Assembly (NCBI RefSeq): GCF_024398015.1
Contig: NZ_CP073747.1
Coordinates: 3,221,001 to 3,285,000 of the forward strand
Reading direction: 5' to 3'
DNA: 64,000 nt
Origin: Kordiimonas sp. SCSIO 12610
GTDB taxonomy: Bacteria > Pseudomonadota > Alphaproteobacteria > Sphingomonadales > Kordiimonadaceae
The position numbers were made by a program, and so were the translations under genes. Under the pieces are notes generated by a model. That model was given only the letters and a program-made list of their open reading frames with translations. It was not told where the DNA came from and searched no databases. This document shows, piece after piece, positions 26,006 to 35,450 of this stretch. Each line of letters opens with the position of its first letter. Positions within the stretch are counted from its first letter, which is position 1.

Positions 26006-27361
26006 TTAGCTGTCTCGCGGCGTTCGCATCAAAACAAACTCTTCCGCGCTTGATGGATGCACGGCAACCGTAGCATCAAATTGCGCTTTCGTAAGTTCTG
26101 CTTTCACCGCAATCCCAATTCCCTGAATAATTTCAGCAGAATCCAGTCCAATCATGTGTGCGCCCACAACCTTATCCGTTGCCTTATCAACAATCAGCTT
26201 TGTAAATGCACGCTCGCTTGACCCGCCAAGGGTATGCTTCATTGGACGAAAATCAGAAACAAAAACATCAATATCGCCGTATTTTTCCTTGGCCTCTGCT
26301 TCTGACAAACCAACTGTACCGATTGGTGGCTGCGAAAACACAGCTGTCGGAATTGCATCATGCTCGGGTGATGTTGGCATGTTACCAAATTCGGTTAAAG
26401 CAAAGGCGTGGCCTTCCTTGATCGCAACAGGCGTCAATTGAACGCGGTCAGTTACATCACCGACTGCAAAAATGCTTTCAACATTCGTGCGGCCATAGGC
26501 ATCGACCTTTATCGCACCGTTTGGCGCAGTTTCAACACCAGCAGTCTCAAGCCCCAAACCATCGGTTTTTGGCGCGCGGCCTGTAGCATACATCACCTGA
26601 TCTGCGTCAAGAGTTGATCCATCAGTCAGCGTTAACTTAACACCAGTATCTGTTTTCTCGATTGCAGTGATATTCGTATTCAATCGAAGGTCAATGCCTT
26701 TGGCGGTCATTTCTTTCGATAATCGTTCGCGGATATCATCATCAAAACCACGCAAAATCTGCTCGCCGCGATACAGCTGAACAACTTCGCTGCCCATTCC
26801 ATTGAAAATACCAGCAAATTCAACAGCAATATAGCCCCCACCCACAACAACAATGCGCTTAGGCTGTTCTTCAAGGTGTAGAGCCTCATTTGATGTAATG
26901 GCATGTTCAATACCTGGCACATCAGGCATTGTCGGCCAACCGCCAACAGCAACAAGAATTTTACCAGCCGTATATGTTTTATCACCCACACGGACAGTGT
27001 TCGGTCCTTCGATCGTAGCGCGTCCTTCGATCATCTCTACACCGGCGTTTCCAAGTGTCTGGATATAAAGGCCATTTAGGCGGTCAATTTCTTTGTCTTT
27101 TGTGGCTATCAGTTTTTTCCAGTCAAAGCTTGTTTCCCCGACACTCCAACCATATCCTTCTGCACTTTCAAAATCCTCAGAGAAATGAGAAGCGTAAACA
27201 AGCAATTTCTTAGGAACACAGCCCCGTATTACACAGGTTCCACCAATTCTATATTCTTCTGCAACAGCAACACGAGCACCAAAACTCGCGGAAATGCGGC
27301 TAGCGCGTACACCACCAGAGCCAGCGCCAATTACAAAAAGATCAAAATCAAAGTCGCTCAT
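26006..27361 (-). CDS. gor: Glutathione-disulfide reductase
   Basis: Gor reduces oxidised glutathione with NADPH and FAD. The 451-residue product has the FAD-binding VIGAGSGGVRASRISAS, the redox-active pair Cys43 and Cys48 (GGTCVIRGCVPKK), the NADPH-binding GGGYIAVEFAGIF near 175 and the C-terminal catalytic HPSSAEEFVLM. The GCVPKK motif and the C-terminus fit glutathione reductase better than dihydrolipoamide dehydrogenase. The ATG at 27361 is chosen over one five codons upstream because GGAA precedes it. It supplies reduced glutathione that the transferase at 19.5 kb would use. Confidence 0.92.
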   Translation of the reverse strand: MSDFDFDLFVIGAGSGGVRASRISASFGARVAVAEEYRIGGTCVIRGCVPKKLLVYASHFSEDFESAEGYGWSVGETSFDWKKLIATKDKEIDRLNGLYIQTLGNAGVEMIEGRATIEGPNTVRVGDKTYTAGKILVAVGGWPTMPDVPGIEHAITSNEALHLEEQPKRIVVVGGGYIAVEFAGIFNGMGSEVVQLYRGEQILRGFDDDIRERLSKEMTAKGIDLRLNTNITAIEKTDTGVKLTLTDGSTLDADQVMYATGRAPKTDGLGLETAGVETAPNGAIKVDAYGRTNVESIFAVGDVTDRVQLTPVAIKEGHAFALTEFGNMPTSPEHDAIPTAVFSQPPIGTVGLSEAEAKEKYGDIDVFVSDFRPMKHTLGGSSERAFTKLIVDKATDKVVGAHMIGLDSAEIIQGIGIAVKAELTKAQFDATVAVHPSSAEEFVLMRTPRDS

Positions 27362-27662
27362 AGAAATTCCATTCATCGTGGGATTTTTACGTTATAATTA
27401 ATTTTACTCTATCCACACTTATATAAACTTATGCACCTGCCTATATGGGATGCATGACATACCTTCCAAGGTTTCTATAGTACAGATTGTATCACAATAA
27501 TATGATCAATAATCCTTGATTAAATCCAAACTTTTTAGACATATACGTCTCAAGCCTGAATAATCGGCTCCGCGGTTATCGTTTACATCCAAATAGAAAC
27601 CAGTTTAATGTTTATCATCAAATTGATTTTGGCATTTTTTACTACATGCACAAGGGGATTTT
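27362..27662. other. Intergenic region between divergent gor and CoA-transferase genes
   Basis: About 300 AT-rich bases between divergently transcribed genes, so promoters for both must lie here. I see no confident -35/-10 pair, no strong hairpin and no further reading frame. A ribosome site (AAGGGGATTTT) precedes the rightward gene. Confidence 0.5.
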
Positions 27663-28796
27663 ATGGGACCGTTAAAGGGCGTTAAAATTATTGAGGTTGT
27701 GGGAATTGGGCCAGGCCCTTTTGCCGGTATGATGCTGGCTGACATGGGTGCAGATGTAATTGCAGTTGATCGCCCGGGTAACATTGGCCCCACAGAACTC
27801 AAGGTCGATATAAACCGCCGCGGCAAAAAATCCATCCAATTAGACCTGAAATCAGAAACTGGGCAAAAAATCTTTCTGGATTTATGTAAAAATGCCGACG
27901 CGCTTTTTGAGGGATATCGCCCGGGCGTAATGGAACGCCTGAACCTTGGCCCCGATGATATCAGCGCTGTTAACCAAAGGCTTGTCTACGGCCGAATGAC
28001 CGGTTGGGGCCAAACAGGTCCCCTTGCAAATACCGCAGGCCACGACATCAACTATATTTCCTTGTCTGGCGCTTTGCACTCAATAGGCCCAAAGGATAGC
28101 CCCCCCGAAGCCCCTCTTAACCTGGTGGGGGATTATGGCGGCGGCGGTATGATGCTTGCCTTCGGTCTCGTTTGCGCGATCTTGGAAGCCAAAAACTCTG
28201 GTAAAGGGCAGGTTGTCGATGTCAGTATGGTAGAAGGATCGAGCGCTTTAATGTCAATTTTCTATTCATTGATGGCAAGCGGTCAGTGGGCCCCAATGCG
28301 CGGTGTCAACTTGCTCGATGGTGGTGCTCATTTCTACGGCACCTTTGAAACAGCAGATAATAAATTTGTGTCCTTAGGCGCCATAGAACCGCAATTCATG
28401 CAGATATTTATTGAGAAAGCCGGCTTAGATGCCCGCTGGATGCAAAATCATTTCAACCCGGCTGAATGGCCCAAATTGAAACAAGAATTAACTGAAATTT
28501 TCAAAAGCAAAACGCAACAGGAATGGCAAGACTTACTGGATGGTACAGACGCGTGCTTTGCCCCAGTTTTACCATTTTGGGAAGCGCACAAACACCCGCA
28601 CAATCTTGCTCGAAATAGCTTTATTGAAATTGATGGCGTGACCCAACCTGCTCCAGCCCCAAAATTTTCTGACACTGCACCCAAAACACCCTCTGCCCCC
28701 GTAAAACGCGGTCATGACACCAATAACATTATGCAAACACTTGGATATTCCAATAGCGATATAGAGCAATTTAGAAACCAAGGTATAATTGGGTGA
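27663..28796 (+). CDS. CaiB/BaiF family CoA-transferase, alpha-methylacyl-CoA racemase-like
   Basis: A 377-residue family III CoA-transferase. The N-terminal LKGVKIIEVVGIGPGPFAGMML and ADVIAVDRPGNIGPTELKVDINRRGKKS match the family. GHDINYISLSGALHS (His near 128) and LVGDYGGGGMMLAFGL (Asp near 157) align with the catalytic His/Asp pair of alpha-methylacyl-CoA racemase, so epimerisation of 2-methyl-branched acyl-CoA is the likeliest role. It is preceded by AAGGGG and followed after three bases by a methyltransferase, forming a two-gene operon. The exact substrate is not predictable. Confidence 0.83.
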   Translation: MGPLKGVKIIEVVGIGPGPFAGMMLADMGADVIAVDRPGNIGPTELKVDINRRGKKSIQLDLKSETGQKIFLDLCKNADALFEGYRPGVMERLNLGPDDISAVNQRLVYGRMTGWGQTGPLANTAGHDINYISLSGALHSIGPKDSPPEAPLNLVGDYGGGGMMLAFGLVCAILEAKNSGKGQVVDVSMVEGSSALMSIFYSLMASGQWAPMRGVNLLDGGAHFYGTFETADNKFVSLGAIEPQFMQIFIEKAGLDARWMQNHFNPAEWPKLKQELTEIFKSKTQQEWQDLLDGTDACFAPVLPFWEAHKHPHNLARNSFIEIDGVTQPAPAPKFSDTAPKTPSAPVKRGHDTNNIMQTLGYSNSDIEQFRNQGIIG

Positions 28797-28799
28797 CAT

Positions 28800-29600
28800 A
28801 TGAGCGATGATACATGGCTATCAATTAACAAAGCTCGATGGGAAGAACGTGTTTCAATTCATACAAAATCAAGCCTGTACGATGTTGAAGGATTTTTAAG
28901 CGGCAGGCTATCGCTCGGTGATCAAGAAATCCATGATATGGGCTCGGTCAAAGGGAAATCACTCCTTCATTTACAGTGTCATTTTGGCCTCGACACCTTA
29001 TCCTGGGCACGCTTGGGCGCAAATGTAACCGGCCTAGATTTCTCGGAAGAAGCAATAAAGCAGGCGAAGAAACTTGCAGAACAAGCCGAGTTGGAAGCTG
29101 AGTTCATCTGTGCGGATGTCTATAAAGCGCCTCAGATCATCCAAAATCAATTTGACATTATTTATACAGGCATAGGCGCTATTTGCTGGCTACCGGACAT
29201 CAACAATTGGGCAAAAACCATCGCGCAACTATTGAAAGCAGACGGCAAATTATTTCTCATCGAAATACACCCTGTGGAATGGATTTTCGGGAACGGTTTT
29301 GATCTGGCGTACGACTATTTTCACGGGCCAGAAGGCCTTCATCTTATTGAATCTGGTACATATACTGATGGTGACCAAGCAACCATCAACAACGATTTAG
29401 TTAATTGGAACCACAATCTTGGCAAGGTTATCACAGCGCTCGTCAATGCTGGTCTTATGATCAAACGCCTAGATGAAAGTGACGAGTGTCCATTTATGCG
29501 ATGGGATTTTATGGAAAAGGCAGGAAACAGCCGCTACAAGCTTCCAGCAGAATATAAATCTATCCCACTCATGTATACACTCGAGGCCATCAAACCCTGA
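28800..29600 (+). CDS. Class I SAM-dependent methyltransferase
   Basis: A 266-residue protein with the Rossmann-type SAM-binding region LLHLQCHFGLDTLSWARLGANVTGLDFSEEAIKQAK (residues about 54-90: motif I HLQCHFGLDT, acidic residue LDFS) and EFICADVY. The target is unknown. It follows the CoA-transferase gene by three bases, so a shared pathway is plausible but unproven. The sequence after it holds a hairpin but no strong terminator. Confidence 0.8.
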   Translation: MSDDTWLSINKARWEERVSIHTKSSLYDVEGFLSGRLSLGDQEIHDMGSVKGKSLLHLQCHFGLDTLSWARLGANVTGLDFSEEAIKQAKKLAEQAELEAEFICADVYKAPQIIQNQFDIIYTGIGAICWLPDINNWAKTIAQLLKADGKLFLIEIHPVEWIFGNGFDLAYDYFHGPEGLHLIESGTYTDGDQATINNDLVNWNHNLGKVITALVNAGLMIKRLDESDECPFMRWDFMEKAGNSRYKLPAEYKSIPLMYTLEAIKP

Positions 29601-29986
29601 TTGATTATCTATCATGTATCAGGGAGGTAGGGGTGAGCTATAATGCTCAGTACTTAACTCACCCCGCAAGCATTGGCAAAGAAAGACACCAAAACACCGA
29701 GCATGCCATATGCCTGCCAGACATAAATGTCCTGCTATTTTTCTACGTGAAGTCATCCATCTTATAAATCAATTATAATAGATATAAGAAATCGACCTAA
29801 ACGATTATGTGTAACTTGCCTGAGCGCTAAAATCCTTTTATCGCAATCTTTGCCATACTCCTTTAGAAGTGGCGCCAATTATTGGTGCTTTAAACACACT
29901 TTAAGTCTACTCACCACCCAACTAAAAAGGGCATCGCTAAGCAGCAATGCCCTGTAATTTGCTTATGAAAGCTATTGATCAAAGAT
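29601..29986. other. Intergenic region between methyltransferase and tricorn-like protease genes
   Basis: About 390 bases between convergent genes. GGGGTGAG (29630-29637) pairs with CTCACCCC (29658-29665) across a 20-base loop. An alternative GAGC/GCTC hairpin lies inside. A weaker GCGCCAA/TTGGTGC pair sits near 29873. The right end holds the protease terminator at 29924-29953. I see no reading frame or RNA gene. Confidence 0.5.
29924..29953 (-). terminator. Intrinsic terminator of the tricorn-like gene
   Basis: On the minus strand AGGGCAT pairs with ATGCCCT, extended inside by GCT/AGC after one mismatch, and is followed by TTTTTAG. It lies about 35 bases past the stop of the tricorn-like gene. 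Confidence 0.8.
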
Positions 29987-32900
29987 CTATTTACCAAGCT
30001 CGGTAGGATAAGCAGGTGCTTTCTTCAACCGAATTGGTTTATAGGTTTTCAGATCATTCAGCATTTCATCAATTGCACGATCAAGCTGTGCATCCTTGCC
30101 TGCATTCACATCCACAGGGAATAACTCAACCTCAATATCTGGTACAGCGCCCTCGTTTTCAATGCGCCATTCACCGTCAGGTGTGAAGAAACGGAAATAA
30201 GGAACCGTTACTACGCCGCCATCAATAAGCTGCGGATTTGCTGAAATACCGATTAAACCACCCCAGGTTCGGGTTCCAATTAGCTTGCCCAAGCCCATAC
30301 GCTGGAAACTGTATGGTAGGAAGTCACCACCAGAACCAGCATCCTGATCAATCAACATTGCCTTGGGGCCATAAGTTGCCACACCCGGCGTATCAAAGAG
30401 GATAGCATCCCGGTCCTTCCAGCCTGCTAAATACTCACGCGACAGAATATCCGTAATATAGTTAGCGGCCTGGCCACCACCGTTAGAACGTTCGTCAATA
30501 ATAACCGCTTCCTTATCGAATTGCGCAAAGAACATACGGTTAAAATACGTGAAGCCACCGCCAGCAGTATTCGGCACATAAACATACCCCACACGGCCAT
30601 CGGTTTTTTCTTCCACATATTTGCGGTTATCCTCTATCCAGCGCCAGTTACGAAGCTGACCATCATTTCGGATAGGTTCAACCACAACGTCACGCGTTTC
30701 ATCACCGTCAGTATTCTCGGATAAGGTCAGCGTGACCTGCTTACCAACTGTATCTGCAAAGAATGAGAAGATATTATCAGTTCCACTCAGTGTCCGACCA
30801 TTCACTGCAACAATATAATCACCAATATTGGCATCAACACCCGGTGCCGAAAGCGGTGCTACAAGAAACGGATTCCAGTTCTCTCCAGAATAGATATCCT
30901 TGATACGATATTGGCCATTTTCAATACGCAAATCAGCACCCAACAGGCCAACATTTACAGGACGTTCACGATGTGTATCGCCGCCAAATATGCGATTGTG
31001 CCCCACTTGCATTTCAGCAATCATTTCGATCATGAGTGTATTCAAATCTTCACGTCGACCGACATGGGCAACCAATGGTTTGAAACGGTCATAGACGGCT
31101 TGCCAATCAAGGCCGTGCATATTGGGATCATAGAAATATTCGGCTTCCATACGCCAAACATCATTGAATATTTGAGTCCATTCCTTACGCGGGTCTACAA
31201 ACATTCGCACATCAGTTAAGCGTAGTGGCTTGCCGCTGATTTGCTTACTTGCTTTACCAAACATCAAGCGATTGTTCGCACCCTGAACCAATAGAGTTTT
31301 ACCATCTGCGCTCATGGTGTAATTTTGAACCAAATCGAACACACGCGATGCTTTTTTCGATTTAAAATCAAAGCGCATTAATTTATGCACTGCACCCCGC
31401 GGCGAACTGGGTGGTTCGTTACTGATACCTGGCTGGATGCGCTCAATAAAGAACAAGCCACCATCTTTGGCAACTTCAAGGCTATCGTAACTTCGTTCCG
31501 CCACAGGCAAAGCAATAATTCTGTTGGTTATCCCTTCAACATGAATACTTGGTGCTTTCTTTGTTTCTTCAGTATTTTCATCAGCGCTATCGTCTTCATC
31601 CACTTCATCAGATGATTTCTTGGCGCGGTCAATCTCATCACCGGCTTCAGGTAATAATGGGGAACGACCATCATCATGGAGCACAGCAGCATAAATACCG
31701 CGGCGCAGTGGGCGTTCCTGCGTACTCAGATCAAGCCAAACCGATTGACTAGGGCCAGAGTTGGTTGAGCCCGTGAAATAAAGATACTGACCATCTTTCG
31801 AGAATGCAGGTGAACCAGCATGCACCATACCATCAGTTAACGCTGTGGTTTCCCCGCTTTCGAAACTATAGAGCATGACATCATCAAAGAAGTTCGTTCG
31901 CGGCGCAGTATAAGCAAGCCACTCACCATCCTTCGAAAGCGAGACGCTCATGGCCGCACGACGCTTCATTTTTGCAATTTGCGTACGCTCTCCACTTGCA
32001 AGGTCTATCGCGAACAAGCCAAGATGATTATCACTATAAATGATACGGTTCGCTTTTGCTGACCATTCCAGAAGATTGAAATACCCTTTATCACCAAGTG
32101 ATAGTTTGCGAACTTTCCCAATTCCTGTCTGTGGGGCAATTACGAGCGTGTGCTTCATACCCTCATCAGAAATATACGCTATTTCACCCCCTTTTGGAGA
32201 CCAAAGCGCAGACCCTTCACGAATTCCATCTGATTTTGTTAGGTTTCGAGTTGATCCCTCCTTCACAGGAACTGTAAAAACATCACCGCGCGCGGACAAT
32301 AATGCCCGCTTACCCGTTGGGGAAAGTGCAATACTTTGTACGGTACGGCTGGCATCTTTCCACTGAGGCCGAAGTTGAGGCAGATCGGGGTTAATCTTTA
32401 CATCAATATCTTTGATGCGTCCCGACCTCACATTCAATTCTTTTAAATGCCCACCGGTTTCAAAGAGGATATGGTCGCCAAATGCGCCAGCACTTCTGAC
32501 GTCCCATACGGTTTCTTTTGTGAGCTGGCTGAGTTTCTTATTTTTAGTGTTGTAACCATGAATATTCATGGCACCATCAGCACGGTCAGAAATAAAATAA
32601 ACCGTATCCTTGAGCCACATTGGATTTGTATCATTTACAAGGTCATGTGGTATTTTCTCTAACGCACCATCCTTGGGTGAATAAATCCAAATTGGCGGAG
32701 TAGCCCCTCCACGATATTGACGCCATCCACTCGCGCCGAAATATGCTTGCCTGTGGGGGCGATAAGCAAATCGTTCACCGTTTGGCGACCAAACGCCTTC
32801 ATATGCGAGCGCATCCATCATTTTCGTGGGATAACCACCATCGGTGGAAATATGGTATATTTGATTTGATCGACCACTTTTCACTTCACGGCGGGAGGCA

Positions 32901-33310
32901 AAAACCACTTCCTTACCGTCTGGTGTCCATCCATTCGCAGTATCTGCGCCTGGATGATATGTTAATCGCTTTGGCTGGCCACCATCAATCGAGATGACAT
33001 AGACATCCGTATTACCGTCATAATTTGCTGTAAACGCAATCTCTCGGCCATTAGGGGAAAATTTTGGTCCAGTCTCATTTGCCGCATGTGACGTTAAACG
33101 TTTTGGATTCTTTCCATTTCGGTCCGCTATCCAAAGATCCCCTGCATATACGAAAGCAATGTTGTTTTTACTGATATCAGGTTGTCTTAATAATAGTGTT
33201 TCATCTGTCCCAAATGAAGGCTGACCAAGTAAACCCACACCGCACACCAGTGCAACCATCTGAGATATTTTGCTCAATCTATTTAATTTAAACTGTTTTG
33301 AAAAAGTCAT
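29987..33310 (-). CDS. Exported tricorn-like protease, family S41
   Basis: A 1,107-residue protein from MTFSKQFKL with a signal peptide (SQMVALVCGVGLLGQPSFG). Residues about 30-400 contain repeated propeller blades typical of TolB/tricorn (FSPNGREIAFTA, WTPDGKEVVFAS, LSPTGKRALLS). A second propeller follows to about 600, with an acidic linker (DEVDEDDSADENTEE) near 580. A PDZ-like domain (about 790-860) and a C-terminal S41 peptidase domain follow. The likely nucleophile is Ser near 988 in DAGSGGDF; QVGHNRIFGGD may supply the histidine. The signal peptide suggests periplasmic peptide degradation, unlike the cytosolic archaeal tricorn. The ATG at 33310 is preferred to a codon at 33331. Confidence 0.85.
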   Translation of the reverse strand: MTFSKQFKLNRLSKISQMVALVCGVGLLGQPSFGTDETLLLRQPDISKNNIAFVYAGDLWIADRNGKNPKRLTSHAANETGPKFSPNGREIAFTANYDGNTDVYVISIDGGQPKRLTYHPGADTANGWTPDGKEVVFASRREVKSGRSNQIYHISTDGGYPTKMMDALAYEGVWSPNGERFAYRPHRQAYFGASGWRQYRGGATPPIWIYSPKDGALEKIPHDLVNDTNPMWLKDTVYFISDRADGAMNIHGYNTKNKKLSQLTKETVWDVRSAGAFGDHILFETGGHLKELNVRSGRIKDIDVKINPDLPQLRPQWKDASRTVQSIALSPTGKRALLSARGDVFTVPVKEGSTRNLTKSDGIREGSALWSPKGGEIAYISDEGMKHTLVIAPQTGIGKVRKLSLGDKGYFNLLEWSAKANRIIYSDNHLGLFAIDLASGERTQIAKMKRRAAMSVSLSKDGEWLAYTAPRTNFFDDVMLYSFESGETTALTDGMVHAGSPAFSKDGQYLYFTGSTNSGPSQSVWLDLSTQERPLRRGIYAAVLHDDGRSPLLPEAGDEIDRAKKSSDEVDEDDSADENTEETKKAPSIHVEGITNRIIALPVAERSYDSLEVAKDGGLFFIERIQPGISNEPPSSPRGAVHKLMRFDFKSKKASRVFDLVQNYTMSADGKTLLVQGANNRLMFGKASKQISGKPLRLTDVRMFVDPRKEWTQIFNDVWRMEAEYFYDPNMHGLDWQAVYDRFKPLVAHVGRREDLNTLMIEMIAEMQVGHNRIFGGDTHRERPVNVGLLGADLRIENGQYRIKDIYSGENWNPFLVAPLSAPGVDANIGDYIVAVNGRTLSGTDNIFSFFADTVGKQVTLTLSENTDGDETRDVVVEPIRNDGQLRNWRWIEDNRKYVEEKTDGRVGYVYVPNTAGGGFTYFNRMFFAQFDKEAVIIDERSNGGGQAANYITDILSREYLAGWKDRDAILFDTPGVATYGPKAMLIDQDAGSGGDFLPYSFQRMGLGKLIGTRTWGGLIGISANPQLIDGGVVTVPYFRFFTPDGEWRIENEGAVPDIEVELFPVDVNAGKDAQLDRAIDEMLNDLKTYKPIRLKKAPAYPTELGK

Positions 33311-33445
33311 TAAATTACCCTTGTGTCCCAATTATCCCCATTTTTACAGTAGACTATGCGAATAAAGACTATCCGTCCAGAAAACTAAGTCTATAATAGG
33401 GTTAATCAAAAGACTTGCGTTTTTAATACTGAAGAACGGCATAAA

Positions 33446-34897
33446 ATGACTGGTACAATTGTCCTTTTTAACCTCAATCTGCGCCTGCATGACAACGTGC
33501 CTCTTCACACTGCCGCCGCCAACGGACCGGTAATTCCTGTCTATATTTATGATAATACAATTAAAACCCGCTGGCCTTTAGGAGGCGCATCGAAATGGTG
33601 GCTTCATCAAAGCTTAAATGCATTAGCCAATGATTTAAATGCGATCGGCAGCAAACTCATCATTCGGGAAGGCAACAGCTATCTGGTATTGAAAGAGCTG
33701 ATTCAACAAACCGGATATAAAGATATTTATTTCGAGCACTCGATTTTGCCTGAGGCGTCCATTCCTGAAGATAGACTTTACAAACTATGTAAGCGATTTG
33801 GCGGAGAAGCCAGACGCTTCAGAGGGCAAACTTTATTTCACCCTTCCCAAATTCATACGAAAGATCAAACGCCGTACAAGGTCTTTACACCGTTTTGGAA
33901 TAGTTGCCTCAAGCACGAAGCAATCCCGACACCATTGCCTATTCCACATCTTCAGGCGCCAGAAAACTGGCCTGATAACATTCCCCTTGAAGACTTAAAG
34001 TTACTTCCAACCGACTTTGACTGGACGAATTCTCTGGACAAATGCTGGCAGGCGGGAGAAACGCAGGCACGCAAAGCACTCGATCAATTTGTTTCTGAAA
34101 ATATAGATCAGTATGACAATGACCGTGATATACCAAGCCTGAAACATGGGACATCAAAGCTCTCGCCTCATCTTCATTTCGGCGAAATCAGCCCAATCAC
34201 CGTATGGCACCAAGTTAAAAACGCAATTGACTTGTCCCCCTCCAAAGACAGAGGCGGCAAAGTTTTCTTAAAGGAACTAGGGTGGCGTGAGTTTTCATAT
34301 CATTTGCTTTATCATTTTAATGATCTCGATCAAGCTCCACTGAATAAAACATTCCAACATTTCCCATGGGTCAAAGACACTGGCTCACTGACGGCCTGGC
34401 AAAAGGGACAAACGGGATATCCAATAATAGACGCTGGCATGCGCGAACTCTGGCAAACAGGTTGGATGCATAATCGCGTTAGGATGATTGTTGCTTCTTT
34501 TCTGGTAAAAAACCTAAGAATCCATTGGTTGGAGGGGGCCAAATGGTTTTGGGATACCCTGGTGGACGCAGACCTTGCAAGTAACAGCGCAAGTTGGCAG
34601 TGGGTTGCAGGGTGTGGTGCGGAAGTGGCCCCTTACTTCCGTATATTTAACCCTACACTCCAGAGCAAAAAGTTTGACCCAGACGGCGAATATATTCGCC
34701 GCTATGTACCAGAGTTAAAAAAAATGCCGGACAAACATATTCACGAACCCTGGACAGCCAATCAGGATATTTTAGAAAGCGCGGGGATTAAACTTGGTAA
34801 AACATACCCACGGCCCATTGCTGACCATAAAGCAACACGGGAAGAAGCGCTAATTGCGTATCAGCAGTTAAAGTCCAGCAAGGCCTTGGTATCGTAG
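33446..34897 (+). CDS. phrB: Deoxyribodipyrimidine photolyase / cryptochrome family
   Basis: A 483-residue FAD photolyase that uses light to split cyclobutane pyrimidine dimers. The N-terminal antenna domain contains GGASKWWLHQSLNAL near 50, and the C-terminal FAD domain shows LGWREFSYHLLYHF, GYPIIDAGMRELWQTGWMHNRVRM and SASWQWVAGCGAEVAPYFRIFNP. The electron-transfer tryptophans around the FAD are present. The usual first motif WFRxDLRLxDN reads LFNLNLRLHDN here, an unusual loss of the Trp and Arg. Its stop is one base from the convergent regA stop. Confidence 0.92.
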   Translation: MTGTIVLFNLNLRLHDNVPLHTAAANGPVIPVYIYDNTIKTRWPLGGASKWWLHQSLNALANDLNAIGSKLIIREGNSYLVLKELIQQTGYKDIYFEHSILPEASIPEDRLYKLCKRFGGEARRFRGQTLFHPSQIHTKDQTPYKVFTPFWNSCLKHEAIPTPLPIPHLQAPENWPDNIPLEDLKLLPTDFDWTNSLDKCWQAGETQARKALDQFVSENIDQYDNDRDIPSLKHGTSKLSPHLHFGEISPITVWHQVKNAIDLSPSKDRGGKVFLKELGWREFSYHLLYHFNDLDQAPLNKTFQHFPWVKDTGSLTAWQKGQTGYPIIDAGMRELWQTGWMHNRVRMIVASFLVKNLRIHWLEGAKWFWDTLVDADLASNSASWQWVAGCGAEVAPYFRIFNPTLQSKKFDPDGEYIRRYVPELKKMPDKHIHEPWTANQDILESAGIKLGKTYPRPIADHKATREEALIAYQQLKSSKALVS

Positions 34898-34898
34898 A

Positions 34899-35432
34899 TC
34901 AGAGGGGTGAACGTTTAGCCAGAATACGCTGCAATGTTCGCCTATGCATATTCAAGCGCCGGGCTGTCTCTGAAACATTGCGATCGCAAAGTTCATAAAC
35001 ACGCTGGATATGTTCCCATTTCACACGGTCAGCTGACATCGGATTTTCAGGCGGCGGCGGTGTCTGCCCCGCAGGTGTTAAAAGTGCATTTTCAATTTCA
35101 TCCGGATCAGCGGGCTTAGCAAGGAAATCTACAGCCCCTGCCTTCACCGCTGATACAGCGCTTGCGATATTTCCGTACCCAGACAACATAACAACTCTGA
35201 TATCAGGGATAATTCGCCTAAGCTGCGGGACAAGATCAAGGCCATTACCGTCCTGAAGGCGCATATCCAATACAGCATAGTTAGGTTTATGCTCGCCAGC
35301 CAAAATCGCGCCTTCTTCTATTCCTTCAGCTGCAAAAACGACAAACCCCTTACGCTCCATACTCAATGTTAAACGAGTTCGATAAGCCCTGTCGTCTTCC
35401 ACAATGAGTAACTTCTTGTTTTGATTTTCCAT
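34899..35432 (-). CDS. regA: RegA/PrrA/ActR-type redox response regulator
   Basis: A 177-residue two-domain regulator. The receiver domain has the acidic pocket IVEDD (12-14), the phospho-acceptor Asp56 (VLDMRLQDGNG) and Lys106 (AKPADPD). The C-terminal Fis-type helix-turn-helix (VSETARRLNMHRRTLQRILAK) is near-identical to the pattern known for RegA homologues. With RegB it controls respiration, carbon and nitrogen genes in response to redox state in Alphaproteobacteria. It follows regB by 18 bases. The symbol is by strong resemblance and context. Confidence 0.92.
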   Translation of the reverse strand: MENQNKKLLIVEDDRAYRTRLTLSMERKGFVVFAAEGIEEGAILAGEHKPNYAVLDMRLQDGNGLDLVPQLRRIIPDIRVVMLSGYGNIASAVSAVKAGAVDFLAKPADPDEIENALLTPAGQTPPPPENPMSADRVKWEHIQRVYELCDRNVSETARRLNMHRRTLQRILAKRSPL

Positions 35433-35450
35433 CGTGCTCTATCCCTAAGG

